23,861 nt of DNA from an uncultured Prevotella sp. (GCA_900552675.1 USAI01000032.1:1-23861), one strand, 5' to 3'. Shown: positions 8,154 to 16,030, counted from the first letter of the stretch. Numbers and translations are program-made. Notes: generated by a model from the letters alone, not told the origin.

Positions 8154-8630
8154 TTAGCGCTTCACCATCTTCAAGGTCTGGCCGTCGGTCTTCACCACAT
8201 ATACGCCAGCACCTAAGTCTGACACGTTGATGGTAGCCTTTCCGTCGCGGGCTTTGGCTTTGGCTACAACAGCGCCACTGGTGGCATATACGGTAAGCAC
8301 ATGGCCATTGGTCATACCACTGGCAGTAATGCTGGTGCCGTTATAACGTATGGTTACGGCCTGTACCTTGCTGGGAGTGTTGATAGCGGTAACGTCGGCA
8401 GTTAGTTCTATCTTGTCAATGTCGGCTGTTTTGTGCGTGGCTACGGTGGTGCCATCGGCAGAAAGCAGTAGTACATCGTCGCCAGTAATCTTTAATTTTT
8501 GCACTTGCGACATCTGTACCACGTGTGGTGTACCATCAAGGTACAATACATTCACCTTTGTGTCTTGTGCGTTTGTCGCAAACGCAAATGCTAAAGACAA
8601 AAAGGCTGTTACAAAGTATTTTTTCATCAT
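8154..8630 (-). CDS. Small secreted protein with type IX-like C-terminal sorting domain
   Basis: The ATG at 8630 (a second ATG follows at 8627) gives about 158 residues, with signal peptide MKKYFVTAFLSLAFAFATNAQ. The mature part has two copies of the short module shared by this operon (NVLYLDGTPHVVQMSQVQKLKI and VLLLSADGTTVATHKTADI). A C-terminal domain of about 70 residues follows (VTIRYNGTSITASG ... LTVYATSGAVVAKA ... INVSDLGAGVYVVKTDG ... KMVKR). This matches the type IX secretion sorting domain pattern (Por_Secre_tail). It is unusual that almost no cargo sits between signal peptide and tail. It is the first gene of the secreted trio. A TTG at 8636 is an alternative start, less likely than the ATG pair. 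Confidence 0.85.
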   Translation of the reverse strand: MMKKYFVTAFLSLAFAFATNAQDTKVNVLYLDGTPHVVQMSQVQKLKITGDDVLLLSADGTTVATHKTADIDKIELTADVTAINTPSKVQAVTIRYNGTSITASGMTNGHVLTVYATSGAVVAKAKARDGKATINVSDLGAGVYVVKTDGQTLKMVKR

Positions 8631-8743
8631 AAGCAAAAAAATATAATTATTAATAATTTAGTCTGTTGTTTCCTTCTCTCTTTATTTTGGGGTTTGGGGT
8701 GTTTAAAGCATTGCGCGGCTTGGCCCCATATACAAATTAAGTG

Positions 8744-8773
8744 CAAATATAAACAAAATATTAACAACTCAAT
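8744..8773 (-). promoter_or_regulatory. Likely promoter of the secreted-protein operon
   Basis: On the minus strand TATATTTG (8744-8751) matches the TAnnTTTG box. An ATTG (8770-8773) lies 18 bases upstream, one mismatch and slightly short for the TTTG box. It is about 115 bases before the first gene, in the only sizeable gap of the region (8637-8920). Confidence 0.5.
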
Positions 8774-8834
8774 GGTAAAAATAAAGAAAAAGCAACAAAT
8801 TGTATAAGAAAGGGCAATATTCATGATAATATGT

Positions 8835-8856
8835 ATGAAAAGGAACTACTTTTCAT
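8835..8856 (-). terminator. Hairpin downstream of the envelope operon
   Basis: Arms ATGAAAAG (8835-8842) and CTTTTCAT (8849-8856) enclose six bases. The hairpin lies about 65 bases after the HAD gene stop and before the next promoter, which suits an operon end. There is no clean T tract after it, so termination is uncertain. Confidence 0.35.
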
Positions 8857-8920
8857 CATAAATTAGGAGGTTTAAGGAGCAAAAGGGAATGAAGAAGAAA
8901 ATTGGGAAAGAGGGAACGCA

Positions 8921-9589
8921 TCAGAATCTAAAGGGCTTAAAATAGCCTTGATCAGCATAAGCCAGCATCTCTTTATCGCCACGACTGTCGCCAAAGGCCG
9001 ACACGTCATACTGCTCGCGATGGGGCCACACCGCCTCTATGCGGCGCACCTTCTCAGGACCGTAGCAGTTGGGGGTAGAGAAACGACCCGTGAGGCATCC
9101 AGCGGCATCAACCTCAACCTTTGTACCCAGCACAATAATGGGCGATGAAGGTTTATTGTCTTGAACATTGTCTTGAACATTGCCTTGAGATTTATCTTGA
9201 GCATTGTCTGACTGCAGATACATCTCAGCGAAGGGTCGCACCCAGTTGTCGATGCTGGCGCTTACGATGGCCATGGCGTAGGCTTCAGAGCGCACGATGT
9301 TGATAAAGCTGCGGGCTGCGGGGCGCAACAGGTGCTCGCCTTGCTGGGCAAAGGCGGTGCAAAGGGCATCGAAACGGGTAAGCGTCATGCCACGAAAGAA
9401 GTGGGCAAACACCTTTTGCTTGGCCTTATAGTTGGGATACAGTTTCAGCTTCATCAATACCAACAAGGGGGCATACAGGACAAAGCCCATACACATGCGC
9501 ACAGGTCCACAGGCAAAGCGTATGAAGGCCAGCAGCGTGTCGGCATAGGTAAGGGTGCCGTCGAAGTCGAAAACAAATATCTTTTTCAT
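8921..9589 (-). CDS. HAD-IB family phosphatase linked to UbiA prenyltransferase
   Basis: This 222-residue protein is a haloacid-dehalogenase-type phosphatase. Motif I is DFDGT with nucleophile Asp8 and acid Asp10. Motif II is VSAS (about Ser110), motif III is the Lys of GPEK (180), and motif IV is GDSRGDKEM (Asp201, Asp205). The IVSASIDNWV and CYGPEK-RI patterns fit the HAD-IB (SerB-like) branch. A low-complexity segment (about 129-147, repeats of NVQD) is inserted between motifs II and III and is encoded by a 12-base tandem repeat. Fusion or pairing of HAD-IB with UbiA prenyltransferases is common, so a likely substrate is the phosphorylated product of the upstream enzyme. A general role on other phosphomonoesters is possible. 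It is the last gene of the operon, 49 bases after ubiA. Confidence 0.88.
   Translation of the reverse strand: MKKIFVFDFDGTLTYADTLLAFIRFACGPVRMCMGFVLYAPLLVLMKLKLYPNYKAKQKVFAHFFRGMTLTRFDALCTAFAQQGEHLLRPAARSFINIVRSEAYAMAIVSASIDNWVRPFAEMYLQSDNAQDKSQGNVQDNVQDNKPSSPIIVLGTKVEVDAAGCLTGRFSTPNCYGPEKVRRIEAVWPHREQYDVSAFGDSRGDKEMLAYADQGYFKPFRF
9156..9209. repeat. In-frame 12-base tandem repeat inside the HAD gene
   Basis: There are four and a half units of 12 bases starting at 9156, 9168, 9180, 9192 and 9204. The first two are identical (TTGTCTTGAACA) and the rest are degenerate. Read on the minus strand they encode the Asn-Val-Gln-Asp repeats. A period of 12 keeps the frame, so copy-number change would lengthen or shorten a surface loop without breaking the gene. 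Confidence 0.85.
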
Positions 9590-9638
9590 TTACAGATAAA
9601 TACGTTTCTTTTACAGTTTATAGATTAATCATTTTCAT

Positions 9639-10517
9639 TTATAGATAAATCATTACAAGGAAGGTTACCAGCCATGCAGCAATGATCAGTTGCGAGAAGC
9701 GGTCGGTGAGCGCCACCTTTACGGGGTCGCCACTCTTCTTGTCAACCACCGCTATCTGTATGTAACGCAGCAGACCTAAGAGCACAAACACGCTGGTGAG
9801 GTAAAGGTATTGCGACTTAAAGTGTTCTTCAACCTCGGGCGACACCGTGTACATAATATAGCACACCAGCGTAACACTGGCCGTGATGGTGATGGCCTGG
9901 TTGATGAATGTTAGGTTATAACGAATGGTGTTGTGGCGCGGTGCTTCGCCTGTTTCGTTCATGCGTAGCACATCGTCGCGACGCTTGGCAAACGAGAGGA
10001 ACAGGGTGAGCAAGAAGGTCATCAGCACTATCCATTGGCTTAGCGCTACCTCTTCGGCCACACCTCCTACCACAATGCGCAGCACAAAACCGAAGGCCAC
10101 GATGCACACATCGAGCACAGCATACTGTTTCAGCTTTGAGCAGTAGGCCAAATTCAGTACATAATAAATAGCTACCACAGCAGCCGTGCCCATACGCACT
10201 GGCGGTGGCAGCAACATAATCATGGTGGCCGACAGCACCGCCATGACGGCCATGAGCAGATAGGCATGCGACACCGATACCTCGCCTGAGGCAATGGGTC
10301 GGTGACACTTCACGGGGTGATGGCGGTCGGCATCGGCGTCAACAATATCGTTGTAACAATATATTGACGAGGCAATGAAGCTGAAGGCCATAAACACCAG
10401 CAGTCCGCTCTCAATGGTGGTGAGGTCGAACAGCACGCCTCCGAAGAACATGGGCACCAGCACAAAAACATTCTTTATCCAGTGCTGTGGACGTATGAGT
10501 CGAAGATATTTTTTCAT
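9639..10517 (-). CDS. UbiA-type prenyltransferase, polyprenyl-phosphate phosphoribosyltransferase-like
   Basis: This 292-residue integral membrane protein has about eight or nine helices. It opens with LIRPQHWIKNVFVLVP and carries the first Asp-rich motif NDIVDADADR-HHPVK-HRPIASG (Asn56, Asp57, Asp60, Asp64). The second conserved site is LSFAKRRDDVLRM. The NDxxDxxxDRxHPxKxxRPIASG form is that of decaprenyl-phosphate phosphoribosyltransferases (mycobacterial Rv3806c), which join phosphoribosyl pyrophosphate to a polyprenyl phosphate in the membrane, rather than of quinone or heme enzymes. The actual acceptor and donor here are inferred. Neighbouring acyltransferases, the phosphoethanolamine-transferase-like enzyme and the HAD phosphatase support envelope-lipid or glycan work. 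The ATG at 10517 is the natural start, 23 bases after the acyltransferase. Confidence 0.9.
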   Translation of the reverse strand: MKKYLRLIRPQHWIKNVFVLVPMFFGGVLFDLTTIESGLLVFMAFSFIASSIYCYNDIVDADADRHHPVKCHRPIASGEVSVSHAYLLMAVMAVLSATMIMLLPPPVRMGTAAVVAIYYVLNLAYCSKLKQYAVLDVCIVAFGFVLRIVVGGVAEEVALSQWIVLMTFLLTLFLSFAKRRDDVLRMNETGEAPRHNTIRYNLTFINQAITITASVTLVCYIMYTVSPEVEEHFKSQYLYLTSVFVLLGLLRYIQIAVVDKKSGDPVKVALTDRFSQLIIAAWLVTFLVMIYL

Positions 10518-10540
10518 TGTTATTCCTTTCTTTTATGTTA

Positions 10541-11557
10541 TTATCCTTTCTCTACCACCCGCATGGCTTGCTTTTCAACAAACGCGGCGGCCTTATGCAG
10601 CAGCCACGCCAGCGGCATGGTGATGATGACGGTGAGAGCGAAGGTGGGCCAGTAGCCCAAATGCTCGCGCTCGATATAGCAGAGCACAAAATGGCTATGT
10701 ATGAGGTATGCCTCAAGGCTGATCGCCCCCACCAGTCGGCAGAAAGCATTAAAGGCCTTGGGTGTGTGGCGGAACACGCGGTTCAGCACCATGATGGCCG
10801 TGATGGTGAACGGTATGTATATCATGCGTTCAACAAACAGCGGAAAGAGGCCGTGGCGCTCTTGCTCCAGATACAGGCAGGTGCCAAAGGTGGTGAGGAA
10901 GATAACCAGCAGCAACCATACCGACGAGCCTGGCAGCGTGTGTTTTTCTTTCACATATTGGCCCATATTGATGCCGATAAAGAAGATGGGCACACGGCTC
11001 CAAAAAATCTCGATATGCCCCACAGCGGCATGAATGGGCAGCACCCATTGCACCATAACGCACCACAACACCATGAGCAGTGGCAGCCAACGATAGATGG
11101 GGTATCGGCGAATGAGCATCATGTAGAACGGTGCAAAGGTGTAGAGCATCATAATGGCTGGTATGTACCAGAAGGTGAGCTCGTCGTGCAGCCAGAAGTC
11201 CCAGTTGATGGCAATGTCGCCTATCAGGTCAACCACCGATGTGCTATGTCCGCCGTGGTGCAGATAGTCGGGTATGTAATATAGGCAGGCCATGAAGAGC
11301 CATGCGGGGTAGATGCGCAGATAGCGTCGGGTAAAGAAGTGCTTGAGCGACGGTGTCTTCGTCCACGAATACCACAGCCCCACTCCACTCAGGAAGAGGA
11401 ACATATCTACGCCCACATTGCCACAGCGCCGCAGCCCGAAGAAAGGGTCGCTACGGTTGAGCGACACATGGAAGAGGATGATGAAGAGCATGGCGGCTCC
11501 CATCAGTTCGCCACGATAGCGGCTGATATTGGCCAGTTCTATATCAGGTATTTTCAT
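10541..11557 (-). CDS. Acyltransferase 3 family membrane protein (OafA/YrhL-like)
   Basis: This 338-residue polytopic protein has the acyltransferase-3 signature: an N-terminal RGELMGAAMLFIILFH with the probable catalytic His30, CGNVGVDMFLFLSGVGLWYSW (about 45-65), and TRRYLRIYPAWLF (76-88) at a membrane boundary. Members move acetyl, succinyl or similar groups onto sugars of surface polysaccharides or lipids. The acyl donor and acceptor cannot be told from sequence. The start overlaps the previous acyltransferase gene by 14 bases, so the two are translationally linked. It appears complete, with a basic C-terminal tail and no extracellular SGNH domain. Confidence 0.9.
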   Translation of the reverse strand: MKIPDIELANISRYRGELMGAAMLFIILFHVSLNRSDPFFGLRRCGNVGVDMFLFLSGVGLWYSWTKTPSLKHFFTRRYLRIYPAWLFMACLYYIPDYLHHGGHSTSVVDLIGDIAINWDFWLHDELTFWYIPAIMMLYTFAPFYMMLIRRYPIYRWLPLLMVLWCVMVQWVLPIHAAVGHIEIFWSRVPIFFIGINMGQYVKEKHTLPGSSVWLLLVIFLTTFGTCLYLEQERHGLFPLFVERMIYIPFTITAIMVLNRVFRHTPKAFNAFCRLVGAISLEAYLIHSHFVLCYIEREHLGYWPTFALTVIITMPLAWLLHKAAAFVEKQAMRVVEKG

Positions 11558-12668
11558 GTTCCTTCTCTTTTAGCTTGGGGTTGGGAATCTTTTTCATTAC
11601 CTCGCTGCACAGCCATGCCAAGGCCAGCGATGCAAGAATGTAGAGCAGCAAGCCCGTATAGATGTCGCCCCGTCGGCTGATGGGGATAAATATCTTACGG
11701 GTAACGGGATGTATGACGAAGAGGGCAGCCGACACACGACCTACCCACAGCAGCCAGTGGGCCACGCCCTGTTGGGCACCATCGGCCTTCATCATCTTTA
11801 CCAAGGCCACGCTGAAGGTGCACACGAAGAAGGGCACCCAGAACCACAACTGATAACTGAAGCTGAAGGCGAAGACCGCTGCCCCCGACAGCACCAGCAC
11901 AGCAGCCCATTGTGCCTTGCTCACCGTGGCAAAGCGTGCGCCATAGCGTGCGGCCAGCAATCCTAATGCAAAGGGCATGATGCCACCCATAAAGTTGTAG
12001 CGTATGCGGTTCAGCGTTTCGCCCTCAGGGTCGCACACGGCCTGCATAGCCCAGCATGCCAGCACCAGAGCCGCCAAGGTTTTCCATCCGCCACGGTTCA
12101 GCACCACTATATATATAATGTATAGCTGCAACATAAGGCCGAAGAACCAGAAGGGTCCGGGCCAGATAATGTGGTCGGGGTCGGGCATCACATTGTTGAA
12201 CATGCCTAGCTGTGCAATAATGTTTACCAGCGTGTAGCGCCATTGTCCGGGCGTCATGGCATCGACAATGGTGAAGGCCACAAAGCCCACCATCATCATC
12301 TTAAACAGTTTAAGATAGTGATAGCGCACAAAGGGCACAATGGCGGGCGCGGGTTTGTTGCCCTTCTCATACTTCATCACCAGGCCATAGGCACTGAGAA
12401 AGAGGAAGATGGGCACGCCATAATGTCCGAAGAACGACAGCAGATGCACGGGTAGCGTCCAGTCGGGCGAGGCCAGCACCTCGAACAACCTACGGCAGTT
12501 GGCCGCCGTATAGGTATATTCGTTTTCCTTCACGATGGGTCCCAGCCAGTGGCAGTAGTTGTGCAAGAAGATGCCTATGATGGCCAGCCCGCGCAACACG
12601 GTACACTGTGCCGATGTGAGCAGCGGTGCTGCCCCTACAGCAGTATGGTTTAATGTGTTATTGTTCAT
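11544..12668 (-). CDS. Acyltransferase 3 family membrane protein, second copy
   Basis: This 374-residue protein belongs to the same superfamily but is only distantly similar to the 338-residue neighbour. Visible signatures are TVLRGLAIIGIFLHNYCHW with probable catalytic His36, and FGHYGVPIFLFLSAYGLVMKYEKG (80-103). About ten membrane helices and a Lys/Glu-rich end (KKIPNPKLKEKEHENT) follow. The likely role is O-acylation of an envelope glycan or lipid, substrate unknown. The start overlaps the upstream phosphoethanolamine-transferase-like gene by the four bases ATGA, and its 3' end overlaps the next acyltransferase by 14. This is dense operon packing, consistent with the enzymes working on one product. 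Confidence 0.88.
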   Translation of the reverse strand: MNNNTLNHTAVGAAPLLTSAQCTVLRGLAIIGIFLHNYCHWLGPIVKENEYTYTAANCRRLFEVLASPDWTLPVHLLSFFGHYGVPIFLFLSAYGLVMKYEKGNKPAPAIVPFVRYHYLKLFKMMMVGFVAFTIVDAMTPGQWRYTLVNIIAQLGMFNNVMPDPDHIIWPGPFWFFGLMLQLYIIYIVVLNRGGWKTLAALVLACWAMQAVCDPEGETLNRIRYNFMGGIMPFALGLLAARYGARFATVSKAQWAAVLVLSGAAVFAFSFSYQLWFWVPFFVCTFSVALVKMMKADGAQQGVAHWLLWVGRVSAALFVIHPVTRKIFIPISRRGDIYTGLLLYILASLALAWLCSEVMKKIPNPKLKEKEHENT

Positions 12669-14521
12669 TTCTTTTTCGTTACATAATAGTCGGGCATGGG
12701 GCCCAGCTTATCATAGTCGGTAGTGCCTTTCAATATTCGTGGGCGCATCTCGTTATATTCGGGTGCTATGAGGTTATACTCGGGGTGATAGTCTTTGCTG
12801 TGTATGCCCGCCAGGTAAACCAGCAGATGCGGCAGCGCATCGGTCATGAAACGCTTGTTGCGAGCCGCCTTTATCTGTCTGAATATCTGTCGGTGGCGGC
12901 GCACATACTTCTTCGAGCACCATATCCAGAAGGGAATATCAAACTCGGCATGCGCCAAGCGCGAGTCGATGGTGGCCGAGTGCATACGACAATAGAAGTG
13001 CAGGTTGCCCTCATAACACTCTTCGCCATGGTCGGGCACATAAATCACGATGGCCTCTTTTTGTTCGTAGCGACGTATGATTTCGTCTACCACCGAGTCG
13101 TTATACAGCACCGCATTATCATAGTCGGCCAGCACCGTGCGCTCATGATCGCTCAGGTGGGGTTTCAGTTCGCGATACTCGTCGCCCGTAAAGCGGCGGT
13201 TCTTGCGCGGTGTGCGCTGACGATAGTTTACGTGCTGCCCCACGAGGTGGAAGATGGTGAGGTTGTGGTCGCCATCCTCGGCCTTCAGGCGTTCATAGTC
13301 GGCCAGCAGTTCTTCGTCGTAGGTGTGCAGTTTGTCGTTGCGCGTGTCAAACTGTGCCTTGCTCAGCGTGGGGTTGTTTAGGAAGAAGCCTCCGCTGAAG
13401 TCGTACACCGCCTCCTTGGCCTTGGGCAAGAACTGGTTGGTGATGAACGTTACGTGGTAGCCAGCCTTTCGAAACAGTTCGGGGAAGAGCGGATAGTCGC
13501 ACCACTCGCCCTCCTGCCCTACCACGTGCATAGAGAACAGGTTTTTGAACACAAAGCTGGTAAGGTTCCATGGCGACACCACATCAGTAAACTTCACCAG
13601 TCGGCCTGTTCGTTCGCGCTTCACCTGTCGGGGTGTGGTTTTCTTTACATAGCCATATTGTTGCGAGTGGTGGCGGTTATAGCTTTCGCCAATGATGAGC
13701 ACAATCTCGGGCGAGGTAAACTTACAACTGTCTACCTGCACATGGTTGGCAGCACGTATCAACTTCTGCACCTGGTTGGCGGTGAGCTGGTTGGCATAGA
13801 TGCTGAAGGCCAATCGCCAGATGGGCAGATACAGTTCGGCATGTCGGGGCTCGGTCAGGGTGTGTTCTACCTCACCAATGGTTTTGCCCGTCATCAGTTT
13901 CCAGGTGGCAGCCTTATTGTGGGCGCTGGTGCCAATGGCAATGGCCAGCACCAGTGCGGTGATGGCAGCCAGCACAGGCATGATGTATTGCTTGCGATGC
14001 GCTTCGGCCCACGCCTTCAGTTTCTGCCACAAGGTTTTTACGCTACGCGGCACAAAATGGGGGAAACGTAGCTCGAGGGTGAGCAAGATGTGCATGATGG
14101 GCACCAGCAGCACCCAGCCTACATTGCTAAACAGCACGTCGGGCGACACACAGGCGCGTATAAACTCGCTGGCCTCGCGCGAGTCGGTCTCGCCCACCAG
14201 CAACAGCATGGTGGGGGTAAGGGTAGAGTCGAACTTTACAAAGCAATATACGTCGGCCAGCGCTGTGGCATATAGCACCACATACAGCAGTGAGCGCAGC
14301 CAGGGGCGTAGCACACGAGGCACGATGGTGAGCACCAAGGCCAAGACGTAAACGTCGAGAAAAAGCTCGAGATACAGGTTGCCATACAGTGCGGCATTGC
14401 GTGTGTGGGGTATGGTTACCCACGAGCACACACATCCCAACACATACATAAATGTGAAGAAGGTGGCGTTGAGGCGTATCGGCTTCAGCACCCACCCAGC
14501 TATTTGGCGTAATGTGTTCAT
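12665..14521 (-). CDS. Phosphoethanolamine transferase-like (sulfatase fold) inner-membrane enzyme
   Basis: This 618-residue protein has an N-terminal membrane part (five or so helices within residues 15-205) and a periplasmic alkaline-phosphatase/sulfatase-fold domain, as in EptA, EptC/CptA and OpgE. The nucleophile region is EIVLIIGESYNRHHSQQYGY with Ser280 where EptA has Thr; GES is normal in the CptA/OpgE branch. FHLVGQH (about 424-430) matches the substrate-side His motif and YVPDHGEE (494-501) the metal-binding Asp-His. It probably moves phosphoethanolamine from phosphatidylethanolamine to lipid A, core or another glycan; the exact acceptor is unknown. It is first in the five-gene envelope operon. 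Start ATG at 14521; the upstream 200 bases hold repeat copy B and no clear promoter. Confidence 0.9.
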   Translation of the reverse strand: MNTLRQIAGWVLKPIRLNATFFTFMYVLGCVCSWVTIPHTRNAALYGNLYLELFLDVYVLALVLTIVPRVLRPWLRSLLYVVLYATALADVYCFVKFDSTLTPTMLLLVGETDSREASEFIRACVSPDVLFSNVGWVLLVPIMHILLTLELRFPHFVPRSVKTLWQKLKAWAEAHRKQYIMPVLAAITALVLAIAIGTSAHNKAATWKLMTGKTIGEVEHTLTEPRHAELYLPIWRLAFSIYANQLTANQVQKLIRAANHVQVDSCKFTSPEIVLIIGESYNRHHSQQYGYVKKTTPRQVKRERTGRLVKFTDVVSPWNLTSFVFKNLFSMHVVGQEGEWCDYPLFPELFRKAGYHVTFITNQFLPKAKEAVYDFSGGFFLNNPTLSKAQFDTRNDKLHTYDEELLADYERLKAEDGDHNLTIFHLVGQHVNYRQRTPRKNRRFTGDEYRELKPHLSDHERTVLADYDNAVLYNDSVVDEIIRRYEQKEAIVIYVPDHGEECYEGNLHFYCRMHSATIDSRLAHAEFDIPFWIWCSKKYVRRHRQIFRQIKAARNKRFMTDALPHLLVYLAGIHSKDYHPEYNLIAPEYNEMRPRILKGTTDYDKLGPMPDYYVTKKK

Positions 14522-14533
14522 GTCAAATATATT

Positions 14534-14704
14534 AAACTTTTACAAGTTCAGAAGTTAACGGAATTAAGAAGTAACCACTCCCTTCGGTCGTTCAGGAAGT
14601 GAACAGACAATAGCTTTACTACTCAAGCTACATGACATACGTCCGTTACCTTCACTCGCAAAGCGAGTTAACTTCCTTTTAACTTCTGATAACTTCCTTA
14701 CATG
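14534..14704. repeat. Bipartite palindromic intergenic element, copy B
   Basis: The proximal palindrome AACTT-TTAC-AAGTT (about 14535-14548) is followed by GAAGTTAAC. The distal hairpin ACTCGC (14654-14659)/GCGAGT (14663-14668) is flanked by CATACGTCCGTTACC and TTAACTTCCTTTTAACTTC. The central part (14580-14630) is unlike copy A and has an extra segment relative to copy C, but shares ACAATAGCTTT with C. It fills nearly all of the gap between the chromate-transporter pair and the envelope operon. Confidence 0.8.
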
Positions 14705-14742
14705 CTATATTTATATAATGTATGAAAAATGTCTATGCACTC

Positions 14743-15318
14743 CTAATACAACAACATAAGTCCGGCAAAGCCGGCCCATAATATCATGCGTATGGGGTTT
14801 ATCTTTAGCACGCGGGTGCCGAAATAGGTGGCTATGAAGAGCGCAATGCTAATCCAGAAATGCCAAGGACTGATGTCGGGCGACGAGAAGTTTTCCTTCG
14901 TCATCAGCAGCAAAGCCGCCGCTGCCAGCAATCCTACCACGGCAGGGCGCAAGCCCATAAACACGCTTTGCACCGTGGGCGTTTGCATATACTTCATAAA
15001 CATACGGCTGATCAGTATCATCAGTATGAGCGAGGGCAGCACCAGTGCTACGGTAGCCACCACGCTGCCCAACACGGCCATGCCACCACCGAAGCCCGCA
15101 TTGTGGGCAGCAGTATAGCCACAATAGGTGGCCGAGTTGATGCCGATAGGTCCTGGTGTCATCTGACTGATAGCCACAATGTTAGTAAATTCGGCCGACG
15201 TGAGCCAGTGGTGATGCACCACCGTCTCGGTTTGTATGAGCGACAGCATGCCATAACCGCCACCAAAGCCGAACAGCCCTATCTGAAAGAAGGTAAGAAA
15301 AAGATACAGATATATCAT
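14743..15318 (-). CDS. Chromate transporter family protein, second half-subunit
   Basis: This 191-residue protein is a single CHR domain. Signatures are an N-terminal FQIGLFGFGGGYGMLSLIQ, SQMTPGPIGINSATYCGY (about 52-69) and GLRPAVVGLLAAA, with about six helices. Short CHR proteins are encoded as adjacent pairs that work as an antiparallel heterodimer; long ones are two fused domains. Family members export chromate in exchange for sulfate, but many Bacteroidales copies probably move another anion, so the substrate is uncertain. The start overlaps the upstream partner by ATGA, which points to coupled translation and equal amounts. Confidence 0.9.
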   Translation of the reverse strand: MIYLYLFLTFFQIGLFGFGGGYGMLSLIQTETVVHHHWLTSAEFTNIVAISQMTPGPIGINSATYCGYTAAHNAGFGGGMAVLGSVVATVALVLPSLILMILISRMFMKYMQTPTVQSVFMGLRPAVVGLLAAAALLLMTKENFSSPDISPWHFWISIALFIATYFGTRVLKINPIRMILWAGFAGLMLLY

Positions 15319-15860
15319 TCAGATGTTTTTATTAGTTTGCCATACAAGAAGCCGCCCACGGCCGCCGCAATGATAATGAACACGGGGTTTACGTGCAGCA
15401 GATAGATAAACAGGGCGCTGGCAATGGGTATCCAGCAGTTGGTGAGCGAGATGTGTGCGCTCTTAGCCAGCGAGAAAGTGGGGGCAGCGATAAGTGCCAC
15501 CACGGCCGGACGTATGCCGCGGAAGATGCTCTCTACCACGGGGTTGTCTTGAAACTGCCTAAAGAAGATGGCGATGGCCAAGATGATGAAGAACGAGGGT
15601 AGCGCTGTGGCCAGTGTGGTGCACAGGGCGCCACGGGTGCCGCGCATCTTATAGCCTATAAATGTGCTCATGTTTACCGCCATCACACCCGGGCAACTTT
15701 GTGCCACGGCCACGATGTCGATAAACTGTTCGCGGTCTATCCACCTATATTTGTCCACCACTTCGGCCTCGATGATAGGTATCATGGCATAGCCTCCACC
15801 CAGCGTGAACATACCTATCTTAAAGAAGGTTTTGAAAGATGTAATATAAAAATTGTCCAT
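15315..15860 (-). CDS. Chromate transporter family protein, first half-subunit
   Basis: This 181-residue partner CHR domain carries FKIGMFTLGGGYAMIPIIEAE near the N-terminus, SCPGVMAVNMSTFIGYK (about 54-70) and GIRPAVVALIAAP. The CPG-x-x-x-x-N form differs from the TPGPIGIN of the other subunit, as usual in split pairs. It is likely an inner-membrane anion exporter acting with the next gene; chromate or sulfate is the family expectation and not shown here. The ATG at 15860 lies next to repeat copy C, and no good promoter box is visible between it and the purL terminator. Confidence 0.9.
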   Translation of the reverse strand: MDNFYITSFKTFFKIGMFTLGGGYAMIPIIEAEVVDKYRWIDREQFIDIVAVAQSCPGVMAVNMSTFIGYKMRGTRGALCTTLATALPSFFIILAIAIFFRQFQDNPVVESIFRGIRPAVVALIAAPTFSLAKSAHISLTNCWIPIASALFIYLLHVNPVFIIIAAAVGGFLYGKLIKTSE

Positions 15861-15869
15861 TATATAACT

Positions 15870-16000
15870 ACTTGAACTTTCGCAAGTTCAGAAGATAACA
15901 AACAATAGCTTTTCAACAAAAACGATATAGCATACGTCTATTAACTTCACTCGCGAAGCGAGTTAACTTTCTTTGTTACTCCCAATAGCTTCTATACATG
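15870..16000. repeat. Bipartite palindromic intergenic element, copy C
   Basis: The proximal palindrome GAACTT-TCGC-AAGTTC (about 15873-15888) is followed by AGAAGATAAC and ACAATAGCTTTT. The distal hairpin is ACTCGC (15949-15954)/GCGAGT (15958-15963), flanked by CATACGTC and TTAACTTTC, with a tail resembling copy B (ATAGCTTC-TATACATGC). Same orientation as B. It occupies the gap between purL and the chromate-transporter pair. Confidence 0.8.
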
Positions 16001-16030
16001 CAAAACATAAGTCCTGCCCCAAGGGCTAAA

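Noticed and set aside
8154..8636. Longer start (TTG at 8636) for the small secreted protein
   Set aside because: Two ATG codons directly downstream give a normal signal peptide. TTG adds only two residues and lies in an A-rich leader.
12626..13381. Plus-strand open frame of 251 codons antisense to the phosphoethanolamine-transferase-like gene
   Set aside because: The sense strand carries catalytic motifs in the same stretch (DHGEE, FHLVGQH). The antisense protein resembles nothing known and has no promoter.
14524..14531. TATATTTG as a promoter -7 box for the phosphoethanolamine-transferase-like gene
   Set aside because: It ends two bases before the start codon, so transcription would begin inside the gene, and no TTTG box is spaced correctly.
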